64,000 nt of DNA. Origin: Chloroflexota bacterium. GTDB taxonomy: Bacteria > Chloroflexota > Anaerolineae > Anaerolineales > Villigracilaceae. Position numbers and translations under genes: made by a program. Positions 16,805 through 24,958 of the stretch are shown in pieces. The stretch lies in NCBI GenBank assembly GCA_021824575.1, contig JAKAKJ010000004.1:1-64000 (forward strand). Direction: 5' to 3'. Every line of letters starts with the position of its first letter. Within the stretch, counting starts at the first letter, position 1. The notes below the pieces were generated by a model, which searched no databases, was not told the DNA's origin, and was given only the letters and a program-made list of their open reading frames with translations.

Positions 16805-18304
16805 TCATTTGACCAGTTGAACCACAGCTTTTTGGGTGGGACTCCAGTTCACCTTTGCATCGTATGACACCACGAAGCTTCCGCCGCCGTTGAAAATGAA
16901 TTTGTAGCCTACTACTTGGCTGTTTAAGGCTGCAAAGTTGCTGCCACCATTGGCTGTAATATTACTGTGGGGTGCTAGGATCGTTCCTTGAACATTCACA
17001 GTCGAACCACCATTTAAGTCGAATGGGCTCGTGTTAGACCAGGGTAAATAAATCAGCAAGCCTGCATACGGATCGCCGGCTGGTGGCCCCTGCAGATTAA
17101 TCGTTGAACCTCCATTCCACCTCACATAACCGCCAGTCATGTAGAAGAAAGCGTTACTTGAATTAAGGGTAGCGTTTCCATTGACAATGAATGTACTGGA
17201 TCCCGTTGAGTAAAAGCGGAGCCGGGTAGCCGTCATGGAGGCACCTCCATTTATGATCCAGCTTCCGTTTGTGGTGTAGATCTCAAGGTCACTGAAGTTG
17301 ACATTGACGCCGCCGTTCAAGTTGATATTGCTGTTGGTAACCAGTTGCACTTTCCCGCTTGTACCAGTGACGGTGCCACCGATGTTGAGGCTGCCGCTGA
17401 TGCAGTAAGTACCTGGGCTGAATACCAAGTTTGAGTTGCTATTGGTATTTAGATTGGCGTAATTACCCGGTGTTAGTGTTGCCGTGCCACCATTTAGATT
17501 CAGCGTGCCATTGCTGAAATTTCCATTATAGGAGCCGGATACACTGCCAGAACTGCCGCAAGTAGGGCTTGTTGGAATAGCAGGAATCGTAGCCCATGCC
17601 GGATCAGGAACAGTGAGTGCCGTTGCGCCGGTTGTGATGCCTGGCGACCATTGTGCGTTACCATTGGATTTATACCCGCCCACAACCATTGCATTTGAAT
17701 CCATGGTCAATTGCGCACCGCCGTTCAGGAACAAGGCCTGCGAGTTATTGCTGTTCACGAAGACGCCGCTTTTTTTGGTTTGAACCGTAGCGCCTCCGTT
17801 GAATAGCATGGACTGGGGGTCAGTTGGATCAATAGCAACTAGTGCCGCTCCACCATACGTGCTTCCGCTCACCGCAGGTCTGCCATAAGCAATTGCTTCG
17901 ACGCAGTTATGCATCTGGCGGATGCCAACCACCGGTGCAAATGTAGTGGGCACGTCAGTATTAATAATGACTTGAACGTATTCACTATTTCCTACGTATG
18001 AATTGGTGGCCCCACCGCATCCTGTAGATGGAGGGTTGTTGACTGTTACCACCGCATTCGTTGCACTGGAAGAGCCATTAGTCTGCGCAACATTTGTTGC
18101 CGCACTAACCACATTGGATGTGTTATTCAGTGACAACTGAAGTGCGCCTGCCAATGCTGCAGCATCGGCTGCATTTTGGGCACCTTGTCTGTTGGTGTAG
18201 GTTGCGCTTCCATCTATTGCCAACCCAGTTAGCGCAACCATCGCGACAATTCCAAAAACGATTAGGATCAGCGCCTGCCCTTTTTCAGTTAACTTTGATT
18301 TCAT
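16805..18304 (-). CDS. TadG-like pilus-assembly protein with long N/G/S-rich beta domain
   Basis: 499 residues; AAGGAGGAGG upstream. The N-terminus KGQALILIVFGIVAMVALTG followed by LAIDGS and RQGAQNAADAAALAGA is the TadG/TadE-type membrane anchor. The remaining 440 residues are rich in Asn, Gly, Ser and Thr with repeated NGG-turn units (FLNGGAQLTMDSNAMVVGG, ILAPHSNITANGGSNF), consistent with a beta-helix or beta-roll outside the cell. A paralogue with the same plan lies at 30273-31520. It probably contributes to surface fibres. It stands alone, away from the Tad cluster. Confidence 0.8.
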   Translation of the reverse strand: MKSKLTEKGQALILIVFGIVAMVALTGLAIDGSATYTNRQGAQNAADAAALAGALQLSLNNTSNVVSAATNVAQTNGSSSATNAVVTVNNPPSTGCGGATNSYVGNSEYVQVIINTDVPTTFAPVVGIRQMHNCVEAIAYGRPAVSGSTYGGAALVAIDPTDPQSMLFNGGATVQTKKSGVFVNSNNSQALFLNGGAQLTMDSNAMVVGGYKSNGNAQWSPGITTGATALTVPDPAWATIPAIPTSPTCGSSGSVSGSYNGNFSNGTLNLNGGTATLTPGNYANLNTNSNSNLVFSPGTYCISGSLNIGGTVTGTSGKVQLVTNSNINLNGGVNVNFSDLEIYTTNGSWIINGGASMTATRLRFYSTGSSTFIVNGNATLNSSNAFFYMTGGYVRWNGGSTINLQGPPAGDPYAGLLIYLPWSNTSPFDLNGGSTVNVQGTILAPHSNITANGGSNFAALNSQVVGYKFIFNGGGSFVVSYDAKVNWSPTQKAVVQLVK

Positions 18305-18591
18305 TGGAATACCTCCTCCTTGCTCGTCAGTAAATATGACAAAAACAGCTTAGTTCGTGATATGCTTCACGTTAAATATTATAACCATCCATAGCAGAGA
18401 AGGGGTTAACAGCTATGAAATGCAAGGATAGTGTAAGGTTTTTCATGTAACTTTGCAAGCCCCATGCCGACATTCCTCATCGTTGTTTTCGTTTATTGGT
18501 GCTCACAAGGCTGCCGCGCCTGTCGCTTTAGGCAAAAGCGGGAGGGGGCCAAGGCTGTTGTTTATGGTTCCGAGGAATATCGCACCCCCGT
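18305..18591. other. Spacer upstream of the TadG-like gene
   Basis: Contains a TATAAT on the minus strand (18383-18378) about 75 bases before the TadG-like start, a plausible -10 without a good -35. The remaining bases to the end of the acyltransferase gene show no gene or structure I can support. Confidence 0.4.
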
Positions 18592-20007
18592 TTATGCCCC
18601 CCCAAATAGTTTGAGCAAGGCTCGCCAAGCAATTGCAGGTGTGGATAACGTAAAAAATAACCAGCCGAGGGCAACAAAATTGAACGTCAGGAAAACCCCG
18701 CCAAGATTCAACGCGGTTTGACCGCCGCGAGTCTGCGTCCACGCGGGCAGACGCGGACGGACAAAGTCACTCCAGCGATTTTGGACAAATAATCCAAGGC
18801 CGTGCCACAAGCCCCAGGCGACAAATCCAGCCGCGATCCCGTGCCAAAGGCCAATGAGAACCATCGTACTGATTTGCGTCACGAGGATGATGATCCAGAC
18901 CGGTATGGAAATTTTGCTGCTCCGCAACGCGCGCGTCAGGGGATTGAAGAAATAAGCGCGGAACCATTGCGTCAGCGTGATGTGCCACGAATTCCAAAAT
19001 TGTGTCAGGTTGGGTTTGAGATAAGGCGAAAGAAAATTTTCCGGCAGGCGGATACCCATTAGGCGCCCGATGCCGATGGCGATGTCGGTGTAACCGCTGA
19101 AGTCAAAATAGATGCGAAACGTGTATGCGTAAAGGAAAAGCCACAACCATCCCGCGCTGTTGACTCTTGCCACCAGCACATCGCTGATTGAAATGACTGC
19201 CAGCAGATCGGCGACTACAAATTTTTTGAACAAGCCGATGAAGAGCCGCGTCCCCGCGTCGAGCCAATCTTCACTGGCAAGCGGAAGCGGCGCGCGTAGC
19301 TCTTTGATAAATCGCTCGAGGCGATCAATCGGGCCTTCGGTGAAAGAGGGGAAGAAAAGCACATAGTTGACGTACTCGGCCAAAGTCACAGAAGGGAGGC
19401 GGCCAGTCTGTCGGTCGCGAATCGTATGAAGCAAACGGAAGGCCAGATAGGAAAATCCGAGCCACGCAAATGGAATTGACGAGTCTCCAGCGTTGCCCGC
19501 CCGGATCGCCGCGACAAAATTCATTGCCTTCTGCAATAAAGCAGGCGATTTCAAAAAGATGAAAATCAGGATGATTCCAATGAATGCAACGAATTGCCAG
19601 AAATGATTCGCCCGCCGCCAACGCACCAGGCTAAAAGTGATTGTCACAACTGCAATGATTACGATTAATATGTAACGAAGGTTCGGTGTATCGGCTGTGA
19701 AAACCTGCGTCAACTTGAAGTAATGATTCAGGTCCATCAGCAGCGCAACGCCAACCATCACTGCCACCGCAGTCCAGTTTTGTTTCCAGCCGCGACTTTC
19801 CGATGTGGAAGTCAATGCCCAGGAAAAGACCACAATGGTCAGCGTTGCAAGCGGAAGCCAATAAACAAGCGTAGGATAAGGCTCCGCTGGTTGGAGCCAA
19901 AATACTACAAAAGTGCTGACCGCGAGCAAAGCCAGCAAGCGGCCCTTATGCAATTGACCAATGATGATTGCAACGATCGTTAAAATTGCAATTTGCAGGA
20001 TCGTCAT
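18592..20007 (-). CDS. MBOAT-family O-acyltransferase (AlgI-like)
   Basis: 471-residue membrane protein with about 10-12 hydrophobic segments. MBOAT signatures are in order: FFPSFTEGPIDRLERF, RIYFDFSGYTDIAIGIGRLM, QFWNSWHITLTQWFRAYFF and GLWHG (catalytic His region). Proteins of this type move acetyl or acyl groups from the cytoplasm to surface polymers, as in alginate, teichoic acid or peptidoglycan O-acetylation. A partner of AlgJ/SGNH type is not visible nearby. The start overlaps by one base the stop of a 43-residue membrane peptide, so the two are translationally coupled. Confidence 0.85.
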   Translation of the reverse strand: MTILQIAILTIVAIIIGQLHKGRLLALLAVSTFVVFWLQPAEPYPTLVYWLPLATLTIVVFSWALTSTSESRGWKQNWTAVAVMVGVALLMDLNHYFKLTQVFTADTPNLRYILIVIIAVVTITFSLVRWRRANHFWQFVAFIGIILIFIFLKSPALLQKAMNFVAAIRAGNAGDSSIPFAWLGFSYLAFRLLHTIRDRQTGRLPSVTLAEYVNYVLFFPSFTEGPIDRLERFIKELRAPLPLASEDWLDAGTRLFIGLFKKFVVADLLAVISISDVLVARVNSAGWLWLFLYAYTFRIYFDFSGYTDIAIGIGRLMGIRLPENFLSPYLKPNLTQFWNSWHITLTQWFRAYFFNPLTRALRSSKISIPVWIIILVTQISTMVLIGLWHGIAAGFVAWGLWHGLGLFVQNRWSDFVRPRLPAWTQTRGGQTALNLGGVFLTFNFVALGWLFFTLSTPAIAWRALLKLFGGA

Positions 20008-20138
20008 TAAAAGCCCTGATAAATCCAGGTCGGCGATGTATCAACAGTGAAGATGATCAGCGCAATCAAAATCAGCGCCAGCATTAGTGCCAGAAAATTT
20101 TCGCGATTGAAAATGGCGCGACATATTTTTTGCCACAT
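20007..20138 (-). CDS. 43-residue single-pass membrane microprotein
   Basis: Open frame from ATG 20138 to TAA 20007: a basic N-terminus (MWQKICRAIFNREN), one hydrophobic helix (LALMLALILIALIIF) and a short polar tail (SPTWIYQGF). It begins eight bases after the prfB stop with AGGGA upstream and its stop shares a base with the acyltransferase ATG (TAATG). Position and coupling suggest a small subunit or helper of the MBOAT enzyme, similar in idea to the short peptides found with other MBOAT (DltX-like) systems. That link is inference. Confidence 0.65.
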   Translation of the reverse strand: MWQKICRAIFNRENFLALMLALILIALIIFTVDTSPTWIYQGF

Positions 20139-20146
20139 GACATTCC

Positions 20147-21233
20147 CTATTTCACACTTTGGCGCAAATAAGCTTCCATGAGGCCGTCGAGGTCGCCGTC
20201 CAAAACAGCCTGCGTATTGCCGGTCTCAAATTCAGTGCGATGATCCTTCACCATCTGATATGGATGTAAAACGTATGAACGGATCTGGCTGCCCCATTCG
20301 GCTTTTGTATATTCGCCGCGCAGCACCGCGATTTCCTGTTCTTTTTCGGCATGCTTGATTTCCAACAAACGCGCCCGCAAAACACGCAAAGCATTTTCGC
20401 GGTTTTGAAGCTGTGAGCGTTCATTTTGACAGGTCACAACGATTCCGGTTGGAATATGGGTCAAACGCACAGCAGTCGCGTTCTTTTGAACATTCTGTCC
20501 GCCCGCGCCAGACGAACGGAAAACATCCATCTTCAAATCGTTGGGATTGATCTCGATTTCCGCGTCGTCCATCGCGACTTGCGGGAGGACTTCCACCAAT
20601 GCAAATGATGTGTGGCGGCGATGCGCGGCGTCAAACGGCGAAAGACGCACGAGCCGATGGACGCCTTTTTCAGAGCGCAAGTAACCGTACGCGTATTTTC
20701 CATCAATTGCGATGGTGACACTTTTCAAACCAGCCTCTTCGCCCTCGGTGCGGTCCAGAATTTCCGCTTTAAAACCCTGCGCGTCGGCCCAGCGCAGATA
20801 CATGCGTTCGAGCATCGCGGCCCAATCCTGCGAATCGGTCCCGCCCGCGCCCGCGTGGATGGCGAGCAGTGCGTCATCCGCGTCGTACGGCCCCGAAAGC
20901 ATCGCGGCAAAAGAGCGCTTATCCAACTCTGCTTCAAGCGCCGCGATCTCTTTTTCGAGGTCATGCCGCAGCGACTCGTCGTCGAGATTTGCAAGCTCGA
21001 TCAAATCATGCAGATGATGTTGGAATGTCCGCCACGACTCCACTTCCTCGCGCAAAGCCGAAACGATTTTCATCGTCCGCTGTGCGGCGGTGGAATCATC
21101 CCATAAATTTGGCTTTTCGATTTCCTTTTCGAGTTCGGCTAACTTGGCTTCCTTCCCCGCGAAGTCAAAGACGCTCCAAAAGTTGTGAAGTTAATTCCCG
21201 CGCGTGAGTCAAACGATCAAGCAAGTCCTGCAT
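20147..21233 (-). CDS. prfB: Peptide chain release factor 2, with programmed +1 frameshift
   Basis: Read as two joined parts: 21233-21168 (22 codons, MQDLLDRLTHARELTSQLLERL up to the site) and, after skipping T at 21167, 21166-20147, giving 361 residues, the normal RF2 length. RF2 releases proteins at UAA and UGA. The SPF codon-recognition motif (LVRLSPFDAAHRRHTSFA) and the catalytic GGQ (SSGAGGQNVQKNATAVRLTH) are present. The shift site is CTT TGA C with GGAG upstream. The start ATG at 21233 follows GGAGG by four bases. The gene sits 15 bases after ftsY. Confidence 0.95.
21164..21179 (-). promoter_or_regulatory. RF2 autoregulatory +1 frameshift site
   Basis: Minus strand TTGGAG-CGT-CTT-TGA-C. 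The in-frame TGA is the 23rd codon; slipping by one base at CTT restores the frame into the rest of RF2. A Shine-Dalgarno-like GGAG three bases before CTT promotes the slip, as in the E. coli gene. Low RF2 favours the shift, so the factor controls its own synthesis. Confidence 0.93.
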
Positions 21234-21247
21234 CATTCCTCCAAAAA

Positions 21248-22156
21248 TTATGAACCTAAAATCCCATCAACGAAAGCATCCGCATCGAATGGCTGTAAAT
21301 CTTCGGGTTTCTCGCCAAGCCCGGCAAATAAAATTGGCAAACCAAGTTCGCGTTGGATCGCAAACGCCATGCCGCCGCGCGCCGACGAATCGAGTTTGGA
21401 CAAAATCACGCCGCTGACTTTCACCGCGTCTTTGAATGCGCGCGCTTGCTGCAAAGCATTCTGTCCGGTGGTCGCGTCCAAAACGAGCCAGACGGCGTGC
21501 GGCGCGCCATCCAGCGCTTTGCCGACCACGCGATAAACTTTTTTCAACTCTTCCATCAAATTGAAGCGCGTGTGCAAACGCCCGGCAGTGTCAATCAGGA
21601 TGATGTCAATTTTGCGAGCGACTCCGGCTTGGATGGCGTTGAACGCCACCGCGCCCGGATCTGACTCGGGAGCGCCCGCAACCACCTCGACCTTCAAGCG
21701 GTTGCCCCAAACCTGGAGTTGATCCATCGCCGCGGCGCGGAAGGTGTCCGCCGCGCCGAATAAAACGGATTTTCCTTCTGCCATAAAACGCTGTCCGAGT
21801 TTGGCAATGGTGGTGGTTTTACCCGAGCCATTTACGCCGACCATGAGAATCACAAACGGCTTCGCAGAAAAATCCAAAACCGGCGGCGTTGTCAGGCGCG
21901 AACGAAGATCCGCTTTCAGCAGCGCGCCAAGTTGATCGGAGCGGGTCAGGCCGCGGTCCCGGACGAGGCGCTGTAAAGATGAAATCACATCAGCAGTGGT
22001 TTCGATTCCGAGATCGGCTTGAATCAAAAGCGCTTCCAACTCATCCCATATATCCTGCTTAATTTCAGTCGCGCCCAGCAACCCGGCCAATCGTCCAAAG
22101 GCGCTTCGGCTGGTTTTTGAAAGTCCATCGCGCCAACGCGTTAAAAGTTCAGCCAT
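21248..22156 (-). CDS. ftsY: Signal recognition particle receptor FtsY
   Basis: 302 residues, the NG domain only, with no acidic A domain. GTPase motifs: GVNGSGKTTTIAKLG (G1), DTFRAAAMDQL, DTAGRLHTRFNL (G3), SKLDSSARGG (G4 with Ser for Thr) and GLGEKPEDLQPF (G5). It docks the ribosome-SRP complex on the membrane. The short amphipathic N-terminus (MAELLTRWRDGLSKTSRSAF) could touch lipid. The SRP RNA gene lies 21 kb away at 43124-43236. Confidence 0.95.
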   Translation of the reverse strand: MAELLTRWRDGLSKTSRSAFGRLAGLLGATEIKQDIWDELEALLIQADLGIETTADVISSLQRLVRDRGLTRSDQLGALLKADLRSRLTTPPVLDFSAKPFVILMVGVNGSGKTTTIAKLGQRFMAEGKSVLFGAADTFRAAAMDQLQVWGNRLKVEVVAGAPESDPGAVAFNAIQAGVARKIDIILIDTAGRLHTRFNLMEELKKVYRVVGKALDGAPHAVWLVLDATTGQNALQQARAFKDAVKVSGVILSKLDSSARGGMAFAIQRELGLPILFAGLGEKPEDLQPFDADAFVDGILGS

Positions 22157-22164
22157 GAGGCGGC

Positions 22165-22170
22165 ATTATA
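22165..22170 (-). promoter_or_regulatory. -10 box of ftsY, close to the start codon
   Basis: TATAAT on the minus strand with eight bases to the ATG and no Shine-Dalgarno, suggesting a transcript with almost no leader. The -35 is not evident. Confidence 0.5.
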
Positions 22171-22238
22171 TCATGCGGGTTTTATGATATACTGCCTCAG
22201 CTTTCAGAAGAACCCGTGGAATTGGAAACACAAAAGGA

Positions 22239-22244
22239 TATAAT
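22239..22244 (+). promoter_or_regulatory. -10 box of trxA, leaderless arrangement
   Basis: TATAAT ends six bases before the ATG. The AAGG upstream is too far away to be a good ribosome site. Confidence 0.5.
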
Positions 22245-22250
22245 AAAAGT

Positions 22251-22595
22251 ATGATCGAAGAACCTGTTCACGTGACCGATGCCGCTTTCGAACAAACCGT
22301 GCTTAAATCACCCGTCCCAGTGATTGTTGATTTTTGGGCGCCATGGTGCGGGCCGTGCAAGATGGTTGCGCCTATTCTTGAAAAACTTGCCAAGGAGTTG
22401 GCCGGCAAAGTGGTGATTGCCAAAGTCAACACCGATGAGAATCCGGAATGGGCCAGCAAGTATGGGGTGCAGGGTATCCCAACCATGTTGTTCGTTGCGG
22501 GCGGCAAGGTTGTGCATCGCCAGGTGGGCGCGCTTCCCGAGCGCATGCTGCGGGATGTGGTCTCGCAGTTCATGGAGGTCGTTGCCCAGAATTAG
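22251..22595 (+). CDS. trxA: Thioredoxin
   Basis: 114 residues with the redox-active WCGPC (Cys33, Cys36), the preceding VIVDFWAP strand and the cis-proline loop GIPTMLF. It reduces disulfides in cytoplasmic proteins. The start overlaps no gene; the promoter region is shared with the divergent ftsY. A lipoprotein gene follows after seven bases. Confidence 0.95.
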   Translation: MIEEPVHVTDAAFEQTVLKSPVPVIVDFWAPWCGPCKMVAPILEKLAKELAGKVVIAKVNTDENPEWASKYGVQGIPTMLFVAGGKVVHRQVGALPERMLRDVVSQFMEVVAQN

Positions 22596-22602
22596 GAGAG
22601 GC

Positions 22603-23193
22603 ATGAAGGGCCTTGCCAGATTCGGCATCGCGCTCACCCTCGTCTTGCTACTTAGTTCCTGCCTGCCAGCATTACCGGGCCAAACGGCGATCCAATCCCC
22701 AGCTTCAACACCAACAGCAGGTTCGCAGCCCATCAGCGCGGCAACGGCGACCTCGACTGTCACGTCATCGCCTGAACCCTCTTTAACGCCCACGCTTGCT
22801 CCGACTCCCACTTTCACGCCCATCCCAACGTTTACGCCAACGAGCGGTCCGGTGGTTGTTACCGGTACGCCCAACGCGGTTGTCAATCTTACCGTTGTTC
22901 CGGGCGAATCGGTCAGCCTCGACAAATTACCGGCGAATACGATTTATGAAGTTATCGTCATCAACAACCAATCCGGAACCCAGGTAGATATTTCCCTGCA
23001 TTGCACAACCATTCATGGATTGCAGACGGTTCTTGAATATAATCACGTTAAGCATCTTATTATTCAAGCGCCGCAAGGGTACTATGTCTACGTGGCGTAT
23101 GTTGGCGGCAAGATGTTATCTGGAGGCTTCTCGTTCCTAACTCAATCCAAAAGAAGCATCACGATCTACAGAGATAGAGTTGTAATCCAATAG
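22603..23193 (+). CDS. Lipoprotein with Pro/Thr linker and small beta domain
   Basis: 196 residues; AGGAG upstream. The signal peptide ends LLLSSC (lipobox). Residues 25-85 are a Pro/Thr/Ser linker (TPTFTPIPTFTPTSGP). The last 110 residues look like a small all-beta domain (ESVSLDKLPANTIYEVIVIN). No family recognised. It leads a run of three lipoprotein genes on the plus strand. Confidence 0.7.
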   Translation: MKGLARFGIALTLVLLLSSCLPALPGQTAIQSPASTPTAGSQPISAATATSTVTSSPEPSLTPTLAPTPTFTPIPTFTPTSGPVVVTGTPNAVVNLTVVPGESVSLDKLPANTIYEVIVINNQSGTQVDISLHCTTIHGLQTVLEYNHVKHLIIQAPQGYYVYVAYVGGKMLSGGFSFLTQSKRSITIYRDRVVIQ

Positions 23194-23215
23194 TCAAAAT
23201 ATGGAGACGTATAAA

Positions 23216-23863
23216 ATGAAACGCATCTTTTTCGTGGTTGCCATCCTGGCTTTTCTGTTGAGTGCCTGCGGCGCAAAAGCCACTCCCACGATTGACCCCG
23301 CCCAATTGCAGGCCTCGGCAGTCGCGGCGGCCAATACGATGGTTGCCCTGACGCAGGGGGCTGTCACGCCCACACCGATTCCAACGGACACACCAGAACC
23401 CAGCCCGACGCCGCTTCCGAGTCCGACTCCGGCGCCGCTGCCCACGCTTTCAGGCTTTCCAACGGCGATGAATCCCACCGTGTCTGTGCCAACGCTTGCG
23501 GCGGCTCCTACGAGTTCCGGGTCCACAAGCAGCACAGGCGATCCATGCAACGCGCCGCTGCCTCCCAACCCGGATGGGCCAAAGATCAAGACTGTTTTGA
23601 TTGTGAACAATTCCGGCGCTCAAACCAACGGTTCCATTTATTTGAGCAAGACAAGTTTCGGACAATGCGGTTATCGCGGTTTCTCCTTGGGCAAAAGCAG
23701 TTCTGTCAGCTATACAGACTTGCCGCTTGGCTGTTATTCGTTGTATGCATGGATCAATGATCCCAAGAAACCGACGACGGTATCGGGCGGCGCGTGCGTT
23801 ACTGGTCCTGACAAGGTGACGTTTACAATTACAACCACAACTATCACGGTGAAGGGCCCGTAA
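23216..23863 (+). CDS. Lipoprotein, tandem paralogue A
   Basis: 215 residues from the ATG at 23216 (GGAG nine bases upstream). Signal MKRIFFVVAILAFLLSAC; mature part begins with the conserved PTIDPAQLQASAVAAANTMV helix, then a Pro/Thr linker, then a Cys-containing beta domain (GDPCNAPLP ... TSFGQCGYRGFSLGKSS). It shares this plan with the protein at 24304-24894, so the two arose by duplication. Four cysteines in the C-terminal domain may form disulfides. Function unknown. Confidence 0.75.
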   Translation: MKRIFFVVAILAFLLSACGAKATPTIDPAQLQASAVAAANTMVALTQGAVTPTPIPTDTPEPSPTPLPSPTPAPLPTLSGFPTAMNPTVSVPTLAAAPTSSGSTSSTGDPCNAPLPPNPDGPKIKTVLIVNNSGAQTNGSIYLSKTSFGQCGYRGFSLGKSSSVSYTDLPLGCYSLYAWINDPKKPTTVSGGACVTGPDKVTFTITTTTITVKGP

Positions 23864-23880
23864 AACGGAAATTAAATTGT

Positions 23881-23912
23881 AAAAAGGGCGAGTTCTCATG
23901 CTCGCCCTTTTT
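23881..23912 (+). terminator. Intrinsic terminator
   Basis: Perfect arms AAAAAGGGCGAG and CTCGCCCTTTTT with an 8-base loop, 18 bases after the lipoprotein stop. Confidence 0.9.
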
Positions 23913-24303
23913 GTTGTTTGCGATCAATCCAATTCTGGAAATGCCAATGCCTGCTGGTTTCTTTTATTCAGGTTCATCAGAATAGAAGTTTTCCATTGCC
24001 CTAACATCGAGTGGCGTCTAAAAGAGTGGGCAATATCGTTGGCAGCGTTCTTCCCTGAAGCAATCTCCTGTTTTGCGAGGCAAGCCTACTCAATTGGACG
24101 CTCCCTAACATCGGACCAATCGTCCTCGTTAATAAAGATGGAGTTACAATAGACGCGATTCACTGGATTGAAAATCCTTTCCCACCCATGTTCACAATTG
24201 TGGTAAAAAGATCGGCACAAATTCACGCGGGTATCCCCGGCCTGTTGAAAGATAGTAATTCGCTGGTTCCAGACAGCCAGCATAAAGAAATGGAGAGAGA
24301 AAA
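23913..24303. other. Spacer between lipoprotein paralogues, with a half repeat
   Basis: Carries one arm of the GAAGCAATC repeat (24057-24082, GAAGCAATCTCCTG then TTTTGCGAGGC). A frame from about 24063 to the next gene is open on the plus strand but has no start or ribosome site I can defend. Nothing else was recognised. Confidence 0.5.
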
Positions 24304-24894
24304 ATGAAACGTTTCGTTTTTATAACAGCGCTGTTGGCTCTTTTGCTTAGCGCCTGCGGCGCTCCAGCTGTTCCCACCATTGACCCGGCGCAGGTGCAGG
24401 CTTCAGCGGTTGCGGCGGCCAGCACGATGATCGCGCAGACGCAGGCAGCGATCCCGCCAACACCTGTTCCAACTGACACGCCCCAGGCCACACCAACTCC
24501 GCTTGATACCCCAACTGCTTTTGTGCTGCCAACTTCGGTACTTGCCTCTCCAACCACATCCAGCTCAAGCGGTGATCCTTGTAATGCACCGCTTCCAGCC
24601 GATGTCCCCGGCACGAAGACTATTATTGTGATACAGAACAAATCATCAGGACAAGCGAATGTTTCTCTGTATTTGGAGAAAACAAAATTTGGGCAATGTG
24701 GGTACCGTGGTTACCAATTACCCAAAGGAAACTCGGTAACCATCACAGATTTAACTTATGGAGCTTATGATTTATTGGTCTGGATCAACGGTTCAAAACC
24801 CAAAACATTGAGAGGGGGACCCTACTGGATCACCAGCAGCCTTAAGTGGACGCTCGTAATTGGAGACACCAATATTCAATTTTTGATTCCATAA
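24304..24894 (+). CDS. Lipoprotein, tandem paralogue B
   Basis: 196 residues; GGAGAGAG upstream. Signal MKRFVFITALLALLLSAC, then PTIDPAQVQASAVAAASTMI, then a Pro/Thr linker, then the beta domain with GDPCNAPLPADVPG and KFGQCGYRGYQLPKGNS. It is shorter in the linker than paralogue A and has lost one late cysteine (YGAYDLLVW against LGCYSLYAW). Membrane-anchored, extracellular; function unknown. Confidence 0.75.
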   Translation: MKRFVFITALLALLLSACGAPAVPTIDPAQVQASAVAAASTMIAQTQAAIPPTPVPTDTPQATPTPLDTPTAFVLPTSVLASPTTSSSSGDPCNAPLPADVPGTKTIIVIQNKSSGQANVSLYLEKTKFGQCGYRGYQLPKGNSVTITDLTYGAYDLLVWINGSKPKTLRGGPYWITSSLKWTLVIGDTNIQFLIP

Positions 24895-24914
24895 ATCAGC
24901 GGCACCGAATTCTG

Positions 24915-24946
24915 AAAAGGCGAACCTCCTCGGCTCGCCTTTTTTT
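24915..24946 (+). terminator. Intrinsic terminator, shared by convergent genes
   Basis: AAAAGGCGA and TCGCCTTTT arms with an 11-base loop and a run of seven T on the plus strand. It lies between paralogue B and murA. Confidence 0.85.
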
Positions 24947-24958
24947 GTTTCTCACAAA

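Noticed and set aside
20612-21106. 164-residue plus-strand frame
   Set aside because: Antisense to prfB, which is certain from its motifs.
23898-24152. 84-residue plus-strand frame after the terminator
   Set aside because: It overlaps the repeat arm and lacks a ribosome site; the composition is not protein-like.
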